A stretch of DNA of 64,000 bases from Streptomyces albus subsp. albus (GTDB lineage: Bacteria > Actinomycetota > Actinomycetes > Streptomycetales > Streptomycetaceae): the NCBI RefSeq assembly GCF_000719865.1, contig NZ_JOID01000024.1, positions 22,936-86,935 of the forward strand, in the 5' to 3' direction. Below are positions 7,994-16,683 of this stretch, in pieces; position 1 is the stretch's first letter, and each line of letters opens with the position of its first letter. A model generated the notes under the pieces. That model made no database searches. It was not told the DNA's origin and saw only the letters and a list, made by a program, of their open reading frames with translations. The translations under genes and the position numbers were made by a program.

Positions 7994-8974
7994 TCACCAG
8001 TGGGACGGTCTCCGCAGGGTTGGGGGAATCCGGGTGGCGGTGTCTCCGCGGGCCGCGTCGAGTTGTGGCTGGGTGAGGAAGACGGCGCCGGTAAGGTCGG
8101 CGCCGCGCAGGTCCGCGTCCCGGAAGTCCGCGCCGATGACGTCGGCCGAGCGCAGGTCCGCGCCGCGCAGGTCGGCCGCGATGAGCAGGGCGCCGCGCAG
8201 GCCGGCGCCGCGCAGGTCCGCGTTGCGCAGCCGGGCGCCGATGAGGTCCGCTCCGCGGTGGTTGCGCGGACGGCCGCTCCCCCGTCCCGGCGCCTGGGCC
8301 CGTACCAGGTCGCCGGCGCGCAGCAGCAGGGAGTTGACCTCGTGCCGGACGGCCGGCACGTCGGTGGCGAGCAGTGCTTCGGCGTCCCGGTGGGTGAGGT
8401 CGTCCAGTTCGCGCAGGGCACGGCGGAGGTCGGCGTGGAGGGAGCGGGTGGCCGGCAGGGCGAGCGCCTCGGCCACGTACCGGAGCAGTTCGTGGAGCTG
8501 CCGCATCATGGGGAAGACCTCGAACATCTGCCGTGCGCTGCCCGGGTGCCCGCGCCAGTCGCGGCCGCCGAAGGTGACCTGGGAGACCTTCTGGCCGGCG
8601 CCGTGGCAGTCGAAGACGGTGCAGCCGGACCAGCCGCGCTCGCGGAGTTCGGTGTGGATACCGCAGCGGAAGTCGTCCCGGCGGAGGTTGGCGCAGGGGC
8701 GCCCCGCTTGCTTGTCGGCGGCGAAGTCGGCCGAGGCGGCGAAGGGCAGGGCCACGCAGCAGAGCGCGAAGCAGTTCGCGCAGTCCGCGCGCAGGGCCGG
8801 GTCGTCCGGTCCGGGGAGGGCGGCTCCCCGTGATGCCGTGCTCGGAGGGTTGGCGGGGCTGCCGGTGTTGCCGGCGGTCCCCGGCGGGCTTCCCGGGTTC
8901 TCCCCGCGCGGGGAGTCACCCGGGTTCACTGCTCCGGGCGTGCTACGAGGCTTGCTGCGGGGCTTGCGGGACAC
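7994..8974 (-). CDS. pentapeptide-repeat protein with Cys-rich N-terminal half
   Basis: A 326-residue protein. After a basic, Pro/Gly-rich start comes a Cys-rich region (CANCFALCC, then PCANLRRDDFRCGIH and GCTVFDCHG) with CxxC and CxxxxxC spacing, then a helical region. About 15 tandem A(D/N)Lxx pentapeptides follow near the C-terminus, which should form a right-handed beta helix. Pentapeptide proteins act in varied roles, from gyrase protection to scaffolding; none can be assigned here. The GTG at 8974 is used because AGGAGA lies eight bases upstream; longer frames run into repetitive sequence. Confidence 0.82.
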   Translation of the reverse strand: MSRKPRSKPRSTPGAVNPGDSPRGENPGSPPGTAGNTGSPANPPSTASRGAALPGPDDPALRADCANCFALCCVALPFAASADFAADKQAGRPCANLRRDDFRCGIHTELRERGWSGCTVFDCHGAGQKVSQVTFGGRDWRGHPGSARQMFEVFPMMRQLHELLRYVAEALALPATRSLHADLRRALRELDDLTHRDAEALLATDVPAVRHEVNSLLLRAGDLVRAQAPGRGSGRPRNHRGADLIGARLRNADLRGAGLRGALLIAADLRGADLRSADVIGADFRDADLRGADLTGAVFLTQPQLDAARGDTATRIPPTLRRPSHW

Positions 8975-9184
8975 GCTGGTTGTTCTCCTGCGGGAGGGCG
9001 GACGCCGACGGGGGCGGCCGTACTCGGACGGGCTCCCCAGTGTCCCCCGGAACACCTGTGAGCAGCGGAAGTTTTTTCCGCGGCCTGCGGCACGGGGTAC
9101 GGCCGGCGTCCCCCGGACCGCCCCCGGGCCGGCGCCCGCCCACCGGCCCGCGCCCGCCACACGCCGGCCCGCGCCCGGCCCCGC

Positions 9185-10738
9185 CTACGCCCCGAAGGCC
9201 CGGCTCACGGAGTAGATCACCAGGCCCGCCAGGGCGCCGACCACCGTGCCGTTGATGCGGATGAACTGGAGGTCGCGGCCGATGTGGGCCTCGATCTTCT
9301 TCGTCGTGTGCTTGGCGTCCCAGCTCGCGATGGTCTCCGTGATCAGCGAGGTGATCTCGTCGCGGTACGTCGTGACGACGTGCACCGCCGCGTCCTCCAG
9401 CCAGCCGTCGACCTTCTCCCGCATCCGGGCGTCCGAGGAGATCCGCGTGCCGAGGGACAGCAGCCCGGTGCGGGCCCGGACCCGCAGCTCGCTGCTCTCG
9501 TCCTCGGCCGCGGCGACGACCATGCGGCGCACGGCGTTCCAGGTCGAGGCGATGAGGTCCTGCACCTCGTCGCGGTTGAGGAACTCGTTCTTGAACCGCT
9601 CGACGCGGGCGCGGGTGTCCGGCTCGTCGCGCAGGTCCGCCGCGAAGTCGGTGAGGAAGCGGTCCACGGCGCCGCGCGCCGGGTGGTCGGGCATGTCGCG
9701 CATCTCGCGGAAGAAGCGCAGCAGTTCCTTGTAGACGCGCTCGCCGACCTTGCGGTCCACGAAGCGCGGGGTCCAGTTGGGGGCGCCGCCCGCTACGGCC
9801 GTCATCACCGACTCGTTGTGCAGCACCAGCCAGTCGTGGGCCCGTACGCACACCAGGTCGACGACGCGGTGGTGACCGCCGTCCGCGACGACCTTGTCCA
9901 GCATGACGCCCAGGCTCGGCGCGATCTCCCGGGCCTCCGCGCGGCGGGTGATCGCCTCGCCGACGACGGCCTGGACGTCGGAGTCGCGCAGCACGGTCAG
10001 CGCGCCGCGCAGGGCGGTGGCGAGTTCGGCGGTGACGCGTTCGGCGTTGGCCGGCTCCGTGAGCCAGCCGCCGAGGCGGCTGCTGATGCCGACGGCGCGC
10101 AGCCTGGTCCGGACGACCTCGGAGGAGAGGAAGTTCTCCCCGACGAAGTCGCCGAGGCTGCGGCCCAGGACATCCTTCTTGGTGGGGATGATCGCGGTGT
10201 GCGGGATGGGGAGGCCCAGCGGGTGACGGAAGAGGGCCGTCACCGCGAACCAGTCGGCGAGCGCGCCCACCATGCCGGCCTCCGCGGCCGCCGCCACATA
10301 GCCCGCCCAAGGGCCGGCCCCGGCGGAGTGCGCCCACTCGGCGAGGGCGTAGACCACGGCGACCAGCACCAGCAGGCCCGTCGCGGTCGTCTTCATCCGG
10401 CGGACGCCGCGGCGCTTCTCCTCGTCGGCGGCGCTGTAGGTGAGGCCGCCGCCTCCCCGGGGGCGGGGGGCCGCGGGCGCGGCGGCGTCACCGGGCGCGC
10501 CCTTGCCGCCGGGCGCGCCGGTTCCGCCGGGGGCGCCCTTCACGCCGACGGCGCCGGCCGCGCCGGTTCCACCGGCCGTACCGGCCCGGCCGGCCGTACT
10601 GGACGCTCCGGCGCCGCGCGCCGGCTCGGCCGCGCCGTCCGCACGCCTCGTACTCCGGGCCTGCCGCGCACCTCGCGCACCGCCCGCGCGGCCCGCGCCG
10701 CCCGCTTCACCGGATTCATCCGGCTCGTTCCGTTCCAT
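9185..10738 (-). CDS. DUF445 family membrane protein
   Basis: A 517-residue protein with a disordered Gly/Ala/Arg-rich N-terminus of about 110 residues. A membrane segment (GLLVLVAVVYALAEW) is followed by a second hydrophobic stretch with the DUF445 signature GALADWFAVTALFRHPLG and IIPTKKD. A long helical central part and a C-terminal membrane helix (GTVVGALAGLVIYSVSRAF) complete the usual DUF445 topology. The family has no proven function. The ATG at 10738 is my choice (GGAG close upstream); a GTG at 10807 preceded by GGGGA would add 23 residues. Confidence 0.85.
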   Translation of the reverse strand: MERNEPDESGEAGGAGRAGGARGARQARSTRRADGAAEPARGAGASSTAGRAGTAGGTGAAGAVGVKGAPGGTGAPGGKGAPGDAAAPAAPRPRGGGGLTYSAADEEKRRGVRRMKTTATGLLVLVAVVYALAEWAHSAGAGPWAGYVAAAAEAGMVGALADWFAVTALFRHPLGLPIPHTAIIPTKKDVLGRSLGDFVGENFLSSEVVRTRLRAVGISSRLGGWLTEPANAERVTAELATALRGALTVLRDSDVQAVVGEAITRRAEAREIAPSLGVMLDKVVADGGHHRVVDLVCVRAHDWLVLHNESVMTAVAGGAPNWTPRFVDRKVGERVYKELLRFFREMRDMPDHPARGAVDRFLTDFAADLRDEPDTRARVERFKNEFLNRDEVQDLIASTWNAVRRMVVAAAEDESSELRVRARTGLLSLGTRISSDARMREKVDGWLEDAAVHVVTTYRDEITSLITETIASWDAKHTTKKIEAHIGRDLQFIRINGTVVGALAGLVIYSVSRAFGA

Positions 10739-10795
10739 CCGCTCCACCCGTTCGCGCCTGCCCTCCGTCGCATTGTCCCTGTACCGGTCACGAGT

Positions 10796-10849
10796 GAAAC
10801 GCGCCACAAGTTCCCCACGTCTACCCCTGCCGAGCCGGTCGAAGCCGCC
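10796..10849. repeat. 54-bp intergenic element, copy 1
   Basis: This segment matches 13408-13461 without gaps at 44 of 54 positions, including the identical 13-mer CGTCTACCCCTGC. Reading rightwards it carries an ECF-sigma-like arrangement (GAAAC, 18 bases, GTCTA). Reading leftwards it carries GCTT, 15 bases, GGGTA, which resembles Streptomyces SigB-type promoters. It lies at the 5' end of the DUF445 gene and upstream of the fibronectin gene. Confidence 0.6.
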
Positions 10850-11112
10850 GGCGGCGCCGAAGGGGGGTTCGTCCGGGCGGCCGGTCCGAGGAACTCACGG
10901 ACCCGGGCCCCGGCCCGGCCCTCACCTCCGGGGTGCGGAGCCGGGACCCCGGGGACCCCGGACCCCGGACCCCGGGCCCGGAGCCCCGAGCCCGGACGGC
11001 GGCCTCAGCCCGTGCCCGGGGGCGTACAACCAGGTCACTCCCCCAGAAGTCTTGATCGTCGGCGGCCTCCCTTCACTCCCGTTTCGCCGCCGACGCACAC
11101 CCTGAGGGACAC
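10850..11112. other. gene-less leader region with CCCCGGA repeats
   Basis: The rest of the roughly 300-bp gap before the fibronectin gene contains GGGACCCC/CCCCGGA short direct repeats near 10943-10985 and a good ribosome site (GAGGGACAC) right before the ATG at 11113. No coding frame is supported. If transcription begins at the 54-bp element, the 5' leader would be near 280 nt. Confidence 0.4.
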
Positions 11113-13188
11113 ATGACTCCAGTCAGACCCACCACGGCCCCGGGCCGCCCCCGCACCGCGGCGGCGTTGGCCGCCGGTGTCGTGCTCGCCACCACCGGGA
11201 GCATGCTCACCGCCCCCACGGCCGAGGCCGCCCTGGGCGCCCCGACCACCGCGACCGCCGTGAGGTGCGCCCCGCTCGTCTTCAAGCGGCAGTTCTACGC
11301 CAACACCACGTTCTCCGGAACCCCCGCCCGGACGGACTGCGACTCGCGGATCAGCCAGGACTGGGGCACCGGCGCTCCCGCCTCCGGCCTGCCGGGCAAC
11401 TACTTCGGCGTCCGCTGGACGGTGACCCGCGACTTCGGCTCCGGCGGCCCCTTCTCCTTCCCCGTCGAGTCCCGCGACGGCATCCGCGTGTACCTCGACG
11501 GCGTGCGCAAGGTCGACCTCTGGAAGAACGTTTCGACCACGCAGCAGAAGACCGTCAACGTCACCGTCCCGTCCGGCCGGCACACCCTGCGGATCGACTT
11601 CGTCAACTGGACCGGTACCGCGAACGTCAAGTTCGACTACCTCCCCCGCACATCGGCCGACGTCGACAAGGTCGCGCCCCTCGCGCCGACGGGCTTCGCC
11701 GCCGCCTACGACGACACCGCCGCGCGGACGCAGCTGTCGTGGTCCGCGAACCAGGAGATGGACCTCAAGGACTACCGGGTCTACCGCCGCCGCGACTCCA
11801 CCACCACCTGGAGCTACCTGGCCACCACCACCGCCACCTCCTACACCGACACCCCGCCCGCGACCGGTGAGACGTACCACTACCGCGTCCGCGCCATCGA
11901 CAAGGCCGGCAACCGCTCGGCGCCGACGGCGGGCAAGTCCGTCACCACGGCCGACCGCACCGCGCCCGCCGCGCCCACCGGTGTGGAGGACAACTGGAAC
12001 ATCGGCTTGACCACCACGGTCAAGCTCTCCTGGGACTCCAACAGCGAAGCGGACCTGGCCGGTTACCGGGTGTACCGCTCCACCACCAGGTCCGTGGCCC
12101 TCACGGAGGCGAACCTGGTGAGCGGCCCGGAGCCGATCAGCGGCTCCTGGTTCACCGAGACGCCGCCGCCCACCGGCGACTGGGCCTACTACGTCGTCAC
12201 CGCCGTCGACTCCCACGGCAACGAGTCCCCCGCGTCCGGCACGGCCGAGTTCGAGACCTGGGACAAGACCGCGCCCACCTTCGTCCCCGACGACTTCAAG
12301 GCGGTGGACGGGGAGCGCGGCGTCAGCCTGACCTGGTCCTGGAACCGGGAGCAGGACCGAGACCTCGCCGACTTCGAGGTCTACCGTGACGGCGCCCATA
12401 TCGGCAACGCCTCCGGCGTCTTCGAGGACACCACGGTCAAGCGCTCGACGACGTACACCTACTGGGTCCGCGCCACCGACGAGGTCGGCAACCTCGGCCC
12501 CGCCTCGGCCGAGATCACCGTCGACCACATCGGCGACTACACGGCCCCCGGCCCCGTCACCGGCCTGACCGCCACCCCCGTCGAGAACGGCGTCCGCCTC
12601 GCCTGGGACGACAGCCCGGCCACCGACTTCGACCACTACGAGGTCCACCGCGGCACGTATGCCGACGGGCAGTGGTCGTACACCGAGGTAGACAACAGCG
12701 TCCGTGAGGATCTGGAGACCGGTGGCGATTGGTCCCTTCACAAGACCCTGCCCGACGGCGAACACGTCCGCTACGCGGTCGTCGCGGTCGACAAGGACGG
12801 CAACGCCCTCGCTCCCGGACGGGACGGCACGGCCGTGACCGAGGTGACCGAACTCGACATGCGGCCGGCGGAAGCCACGCCGGCCGGCGGCCCCGTCGAG
12901 TGGCTGGAGGCTCACGACTTCTATCGCTATCTCTCCAGAGTCGACCTCCGGTGGGCGTACTCGCCGGAGACGGACCCCAGCGGAACGGCGGCCACCGGCT
13001 TCCACATCTACCGCTGGAACCATTCCGAGGGCGCGTACGTGAGGATCACCGGCACACCGCTGGACGCGGACGCCTGGGACTACTCGGACACCACGGCGCC
13101 GGACAACTCCACGCTGTACTACCGGATCACGGTCGTGTACGCGGACGGCACGGAGTCGGCCCCGACGGGGGACTACGTCCTCACCTGA
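11113..13188 (+). CDS. secreted PA14 / fibronectin type III repeat protein
   Basis: A 691-residue exported protein. Residues 1 to about 39 form a signal peptide (AAALAAGVVLATTGSML, cleavage near TAEAA). Residues about 55-185 look like a PA14 domain (FKRQFYANTTFSG, then GIRVYLDGVRKVDLWKN and HTLRIDFVNWTGTANVKFDY). Roughly five fibronectin type III modules follow, each with an APxxPTG start, LSW core and YxYxVxAxDxxGN end. Such proteins usually bind polysaccharide or cell surface; no catalytic domain is present. The ribosome site GAGGGACAC precedes the ATG. The upstream gap holds the 54-bp element. Confidence 0.88.
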   Translation: MTPVRPTTAPGRPRTAAALAAGVVLATTGSMLTAPTAEAALGAPTTATAVRCAPLVFKRQFYANTTFSGTPARTDCDSRISQDWGTGAPASGLPGNYFGVRWTVTRDFGSGGPFSFPVESRDGIRVYLDGVRKVDLWKNVSTTQQKTVNVTVPSGRHTLRIDFVNWTGTANVKFDYLPRTSADVDKVAPLAPTGFAAAYDDTAARTQLSWSANQEMDLKDYRVYRRRDSTTTWSYLATTTATSYTDTPPATGETYHYRVRAIDKAGNRSAPTAGKSVTTADRTAPAAPTGVEDNWNIGLTTTVKLSWDSNSEADLAGYRVYRSTTRSVALTEANLVSGPEPISGSWFTETPPPTGDWAYYVVTAVDSHGNESPASGTAEFETWDKTAPTFVPDDFKAVDGERGVSLTWSWNREQDRDLADFEVYRDGAHIGNASGVFEDTTVKRSTTYTYWVRATDEVGNLGPASAEITVDHIGDYTAPGPVTGLTATPVENGVRLAWDDSPATDFDHYEVHRGTYADGQWSYTEVDNSVREDLETGGDWSLHKTLPDGEHVRYAVVAVDKDGNALAPGRDGTAVTEVTELDMRPAEATPAGGPVEWLEAHDFYRYLSRVDLRWAYSPETDPSGTAATGFHIYRWNHSEGAYVRITGTPLDADAWDYSDTTAPDNSTLYYRITVVYADGTESAPTGDYVLT

Positions 13189-13407
13189 CAGCACTCACAG
13201 CACTCACAGCACTGACAGCACAGCACGCCCCGGCCAATCGCCGGGCACCCGAGAGCCCGAGAACGGAAGCACGAAGCAAGGAGGCCGGGAAGGGAAGCAA
13301 GGGGGCCGGGAGGCCGGGGCCGGGGCGCCCCCGCCTCCCGGCCCCCGGGCTTTCCCGGCACTGGGGCACGGTGTGCCGGGGAACACCTGTCCGCATGCCT
13401 GCCAGGT
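13189..13407. repeat. gene-less spacer starting with CAGCACTCA repeats
   Basis: Directly after the fibronectin stop is a short tandem array of CAGCACT(C/G)A units (about 13190-13223), followed by purine-rich and G-rich sequence. No coding frame is supported. Confidence 0.45.
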
Positions 13408-13461
13408 GGAACGCGCCGCGAACTTCCCGCGTCTACCCCTGCGGAGCCGATCGAAGCGGCC
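13408..13461 (+). repeat. 54-bp intergenic element, copy 2
   Basis: Second copy of the element at 10796-10849 (44 of 54 identical, ungapped). In the + direction it reads GGAAC, 18 bases, GTCTA, close to ECF (SigE-type) promoters, and would direct transcription into the SGNH hydrolase gene 130 bp downstream. The opposite-strand SigB-like pattern (GCTT, 15 bases, GGGTA) is also kept, but on that strand it points into the 3' end of the fibronectin gene. Confidence 0.6.
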
Positions 13462-13493
13462 CCTTATCAGAAACGTGATCCGCTCGTGGGATC

Positions 13494-13595
13494 ATGGAGC
13501 GACCCGGCGGAGAGCCGCCAACTCGCCGCCCCCGACCGGGGAACGCACCAACGGGAGCCACCGCTCCCTCGTTCGAGGAGAAAAACCGCGCGTGA
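13494..13595 (+). CDS. possible 33-residue upstream ORF overlapping the SGNH hydrolase start
   Basis: An ATG at 13494 opens a 33-codon frame that ends in TGA overlapping the GTG start of the hydrolase (GTGA). The peptide is Pro/Arg-rich and has no recognisable feature. There is only a weak GTGGGA ahead of it. The exact stop-start overlap is the kind used for translational coupling, but a chance frame is possible. Confidence 0.25.
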   Translation: MERPGGEPPTRRPRPGNAPTGATAPSFEEKNRA

Positions 13596-14908
13596 CCAAG
13601 CGGAACGGTTATGCCCTGCTCGCCGCCCTCGCGGCGGTGGTGGTGCTCATCTCCGTCGCCATCTACGTCGGCGTGGGCGGCGACCGCGCGGCCGGTGACC
13701 CGAGCGCCGCCACCCGGCAGCAGCGCAACTCCGCCGCCCCGGCCGTCTCGGGCCGCTGGGTCGGCAGCTGGGCGACGGCCCCGGCCGCGGCCGAGCCGAA
13801 CTCCTTCCACGGCCACGCGGGCAAGTCCATCCGCAACGTCGTGCACACCAGCATCGGCGGCACCGCCGCCCGCATACAGCTCTCCAACCTCTACGGCACC
13901 CGGCCGCTGTCCATCACCGGCGCCACCATCGCCCTGGCCGCGGCGCCCAGCAACCCCACGGCGGCCTCCGGCACCCTGCGCCGGCTGACCTTCGCCGGCC
14001 GCCCGTCGGTCTCCATACCCGCCGGGCAGGCCGCGGTCAGCGACCCCGTGCGGCTGAACGTTCCTGCCGCCGCCGACCTGCTCGTCTCCACCTACTCACC
14101 GACCCCCTCCGGCCCCGTCACCTACCACCCCTACGCCCGCCAGACCTCCTACCTCGCCGAGGGCGACCGGACGGGCGACCCGCGCGGCACCGCGTACACC
14201 GAGCAGAGCCCGTACTGGCGTTACCTCACCGGGGTCGACGTCTACAGCACCGAGGCCGAGGGCACCGTCGTCGCCCTCGGCGACTCCATCACCGACGGCA
14301 TCACCTCCACCGCGGGCGCCAACCACCGCTGGCCCGACTTCCTCGCCGAGCGGCTCCGCGCGGAGACCGGCGCGCCCCGCTACGGGGTGCTCAACCAGGG
14401 CATCAGCGGCAACCGCGTCCTCGTCGACGGCAGCCGCTTCTCCCCCAACAACGGCCCCAGCGGCCTCAGCCGCTTCCAGCGCGACGCCATGGAACGGAGC
14501 GGGGTCCGGGCGGTCGTCGTCCAGCTCGGCATCAACGACATCCTCAAGACGCCACGTCAGCTGGATGCCCGTCAGATCGTCGACGGCTTGCGGCAGATGG
14601 TGCGGCAGGCGCACGGGCGCGGGCTGCCCGTCGTCGGCGGCACGCTGCTGCCCTTCGGCGGCCACCGCGGCTACGGGCCGCAGACCGAGGCCGTACGACA
14701 GCAGGTCAACCAGGCGATCCGCGCGGGCGGCGTCTTCGACGCCGTCGCCGACTTCGACCTGGCCCTGCGCGACCCGTCCCAGCCGAACCGCCTGCTGCCC
14801 GCCTACGACTCCGGCGACCATCTCCACCCGAGCGACGACGGCTACCGGGAGATGGCCCGCACGATCGACCTCGACGACCTCAGGGCCACGGCTCCCGCCC
14901 GGCTCTGA
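13592..14908 (+). CDS. secreted SGNH/GDSL-family hydrolase
   Basis: A 438-residue protein with an N-terminal membrane-spanning signal (residues about 6-28) and an N-terminal beta-rich region (WVGSWATAP). The SGNH catalytic domain has block I GDSITDG with Ser232, block II Asn274 in GISGNR, block III GIND with Asn315, and block V DHLH with Asp409 and His412. It should act outside the cell as an esterase or lipase; homologues with this N-terminal WxxSWA module are common in Streptomyces. The GTG at 13592 has GAGGAG eleven bases upstream. The preceding 54-bp element suggests control by an envelope-type sigma factor. Confidence 0.9.
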   Translation: MTKRNGYALLAALAAVVVLISVAIYVGVGGDRAAGDPSAATRQQRNSAAPAVSGRWVGSWATAPAAAEPNSFHGHAGKSIRNVVHTSIGGTAARIQLSNLYGTRPLSITGATIALAAAPSNPTAASGTLRRLTFAGRPSVSIPAGQAAVSDPVRLNVPAAADLLVSTYSPTPSGPVTYHPYARQTSYLAEGDRTGDPRGTAYTEQSPYWRYLTGVDVYSTEAEGTVVALGDSITDGITSTAGANHRWPDFLAERLRAETGAPRYGVLNQGISGNRVLVDGSRFSPNNGPSGLSRFQRDAMERSGVRAVVVQLGINDILKTPRQLDARQIVDGLRQMVRQAHGRGLPVVGGTLLPFGGHRGYGPQTEAVRQQVNQAIRAGGVFDAVADFDLALRDPSQPNRLLPAYDSGDHLHPSDDGYREMARTIDLDDLRATAPARL

Positions 14909-15048
14909 GTTCCCGGGCCGGAGCCTCCCGTGTCGTGGAGCGCGGCCCCTGCCGTCGTCGCCCGCCCCAGCCGTTCCGGCACCGCGTCACGGCTCATGAG
15001 GCGGCCGGTGCGCCGGGATGCCCGGGCGCTGATCGATACCCTGACAGC

Positions 15049-16604
15049 GTGCTGTCGTACGAGGAACTGACCGCGCCGGAGCGCGAGTTGTGGGACGCCT
15101 TCCCCGTGGGCCGCCCGGTGGACCTCCGTCCGCGCCGGCCCGACGGCGACGGCCCGGCCGGAGGCGGAGCCGGACCCCGAGCCGGAGGCGGAGCCGGAGA
15201 CGAAGCCGGAGACGAAGCCGGGGCCGGAGCCGGTGAGGAGCCATGGGGGCCCGAGCGCACGGTCCGGGCCTCGGTAGTGGCGGCCCTGCTGCTCGCCGGA
15301 CACCGGGGGCAGCCGGGATCGGTCCCGGCCCTGCGGCTGGCCGGCGCCCGGATCAGCGGCCGTCTCGACCTGGCCGGCGCGGAGATCGCGCACACCCTCC
15401 GGTTCGAGGAGTGCCGGTTCGAGGAGGACATCAGCTTCCACGGAGCCTCCACCCGGACCATCACGATCGCCCGCAGCCAGCTGCGCGGCATCGACGCCGC
15501 GATGGCCCGTGTCGAAGGCCGCTTCGATCTCAGGCTGTCGGTCCTCCGTGGCCGGCTCTCCCTCATGAACGCACAGGTGACCGGCGAGCTGATCCTCAAC
15601 GGCGCCCACCTCTCGGCCCCCGGCGACTGGGCGCTGTCGGCCGGCGGCCTCGTCATGGGCGGTGCCGTGTTCTGCCGCGGCGGATTCACCGCCGACGGCG
15701 GCCTGCGGCTGCTCGGAGCGCAGCTCTCCGGCGGCCTGTTCATGGAGGGGGCCCAGTGCCTCAACCCCGCAGACGCGGCGCTCCTCGCGGACAACGCGAC
15801 GATCGCGACCCTCGTCTGCTCGCGGGGCTTCACCGCGCGGGGAGCGGTGCGCCTGCGCGGCGCCGCCATATCCGGCCAGCTGACTCTCGACGGCGCCGTC
15901 CTCGACGGCGAGGACACCGCCCTCGACTGCGCACGGATGCGCGCGGACGATCTCGTCCTCACCCCCGCCGTCCCCCGTCGGGCGCGGTGGACCTCCGCGG
16001 AGCGCGCGTCACGGCGCTGCACGACCGCCGGGGAGCCTGGCCGGACGTCGTGCGCCTCCAGGGCTTCGTCTACGGCGAGCTGCACGGCGACGACGACGGC
16101 GGGCGGGACGCCGTCGGCCACCGCCTGGCGTGGATCCGGCGGGAGCCCGGCTACGCCCCGCAGCCGTACGAGCAACTCGCCGGCTGGTACCGGCAGATCG
16201 GCCACGACGACGACGCCCGCCGGGTCCTGCTGGCCAAGCAGCGCCACCGCCGCCGCACCCTGCGCCCGGCCGGACGCGCCTGGGGACACCTGCTCGACGG
16301 CACCGTCGGCTACGGCTACCGGCCCTGGCTGGCCGGGGTGTGGCTGCTGGCCCTGGCCCTCCTCGGCACGGGCGTCTTCAGCGCCCACGAGCCCGTGGCG
16401 ACGCAACCCGGCGAGGGCGCCCCGTTCAGCGCCGTCGTCTACACCCTCGACCTGCTCATCCCCATCGGCGGCCTCGGCCAGCGCAACGCCTGGCACTGGA
16501 CGGAGGACGCCCCGGCGGGTCTGGCCTACGCCCTGATCGCGGCAGGCTGGCTGCTCACGACGGCCGTCGTCGCGGGCGTGACGCGCACGCTGAACAAGAA
16601 CTGA
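15049..16604 (+). pseudogene. membrane-associated pentapeptide-like protein with a frameshift
   Basis: Two overlapping frames together encode one recognisable Streptomyces protein, often annotated as membrane-associated oxidoreductase. It starts at GTG 15049 (LSYEELTAPERELWDAFP), followed by an A/G-rich insert, a long array of L-x-x-A beta-helix repeats and the segment GAVDLRGARVTALHDRRG. It then has AYEQLA-like YEQLAGWYRQIG and two C-terminal membrane helices. The reading frame changes at the C-run 15972-15976: one extra C would restore 518 continuous codons. Either it is a recent inactivating mutation or a sequencing error. No clear Shine-Dalgarno is present, so the message may be leaderless. 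Confidence 0.8.
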
Positions 16605-16683
16605 CCGTCCCCACCCACCGGGTGAGCGACCCCGGCCCCGTCCCCGCAGCGGCCTCCTCCCGGGCTTCGCAGGCCCGCGTCGC

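Noticed and set aside
15972..15976. Programmed frameshift as explanation for the split membrane-associated gene
   Set aside because: There is no slippery heptamer with a downstream pseudoknot, and no terminated upstream product with a known role. A lost C in a homopolymer is simpler.
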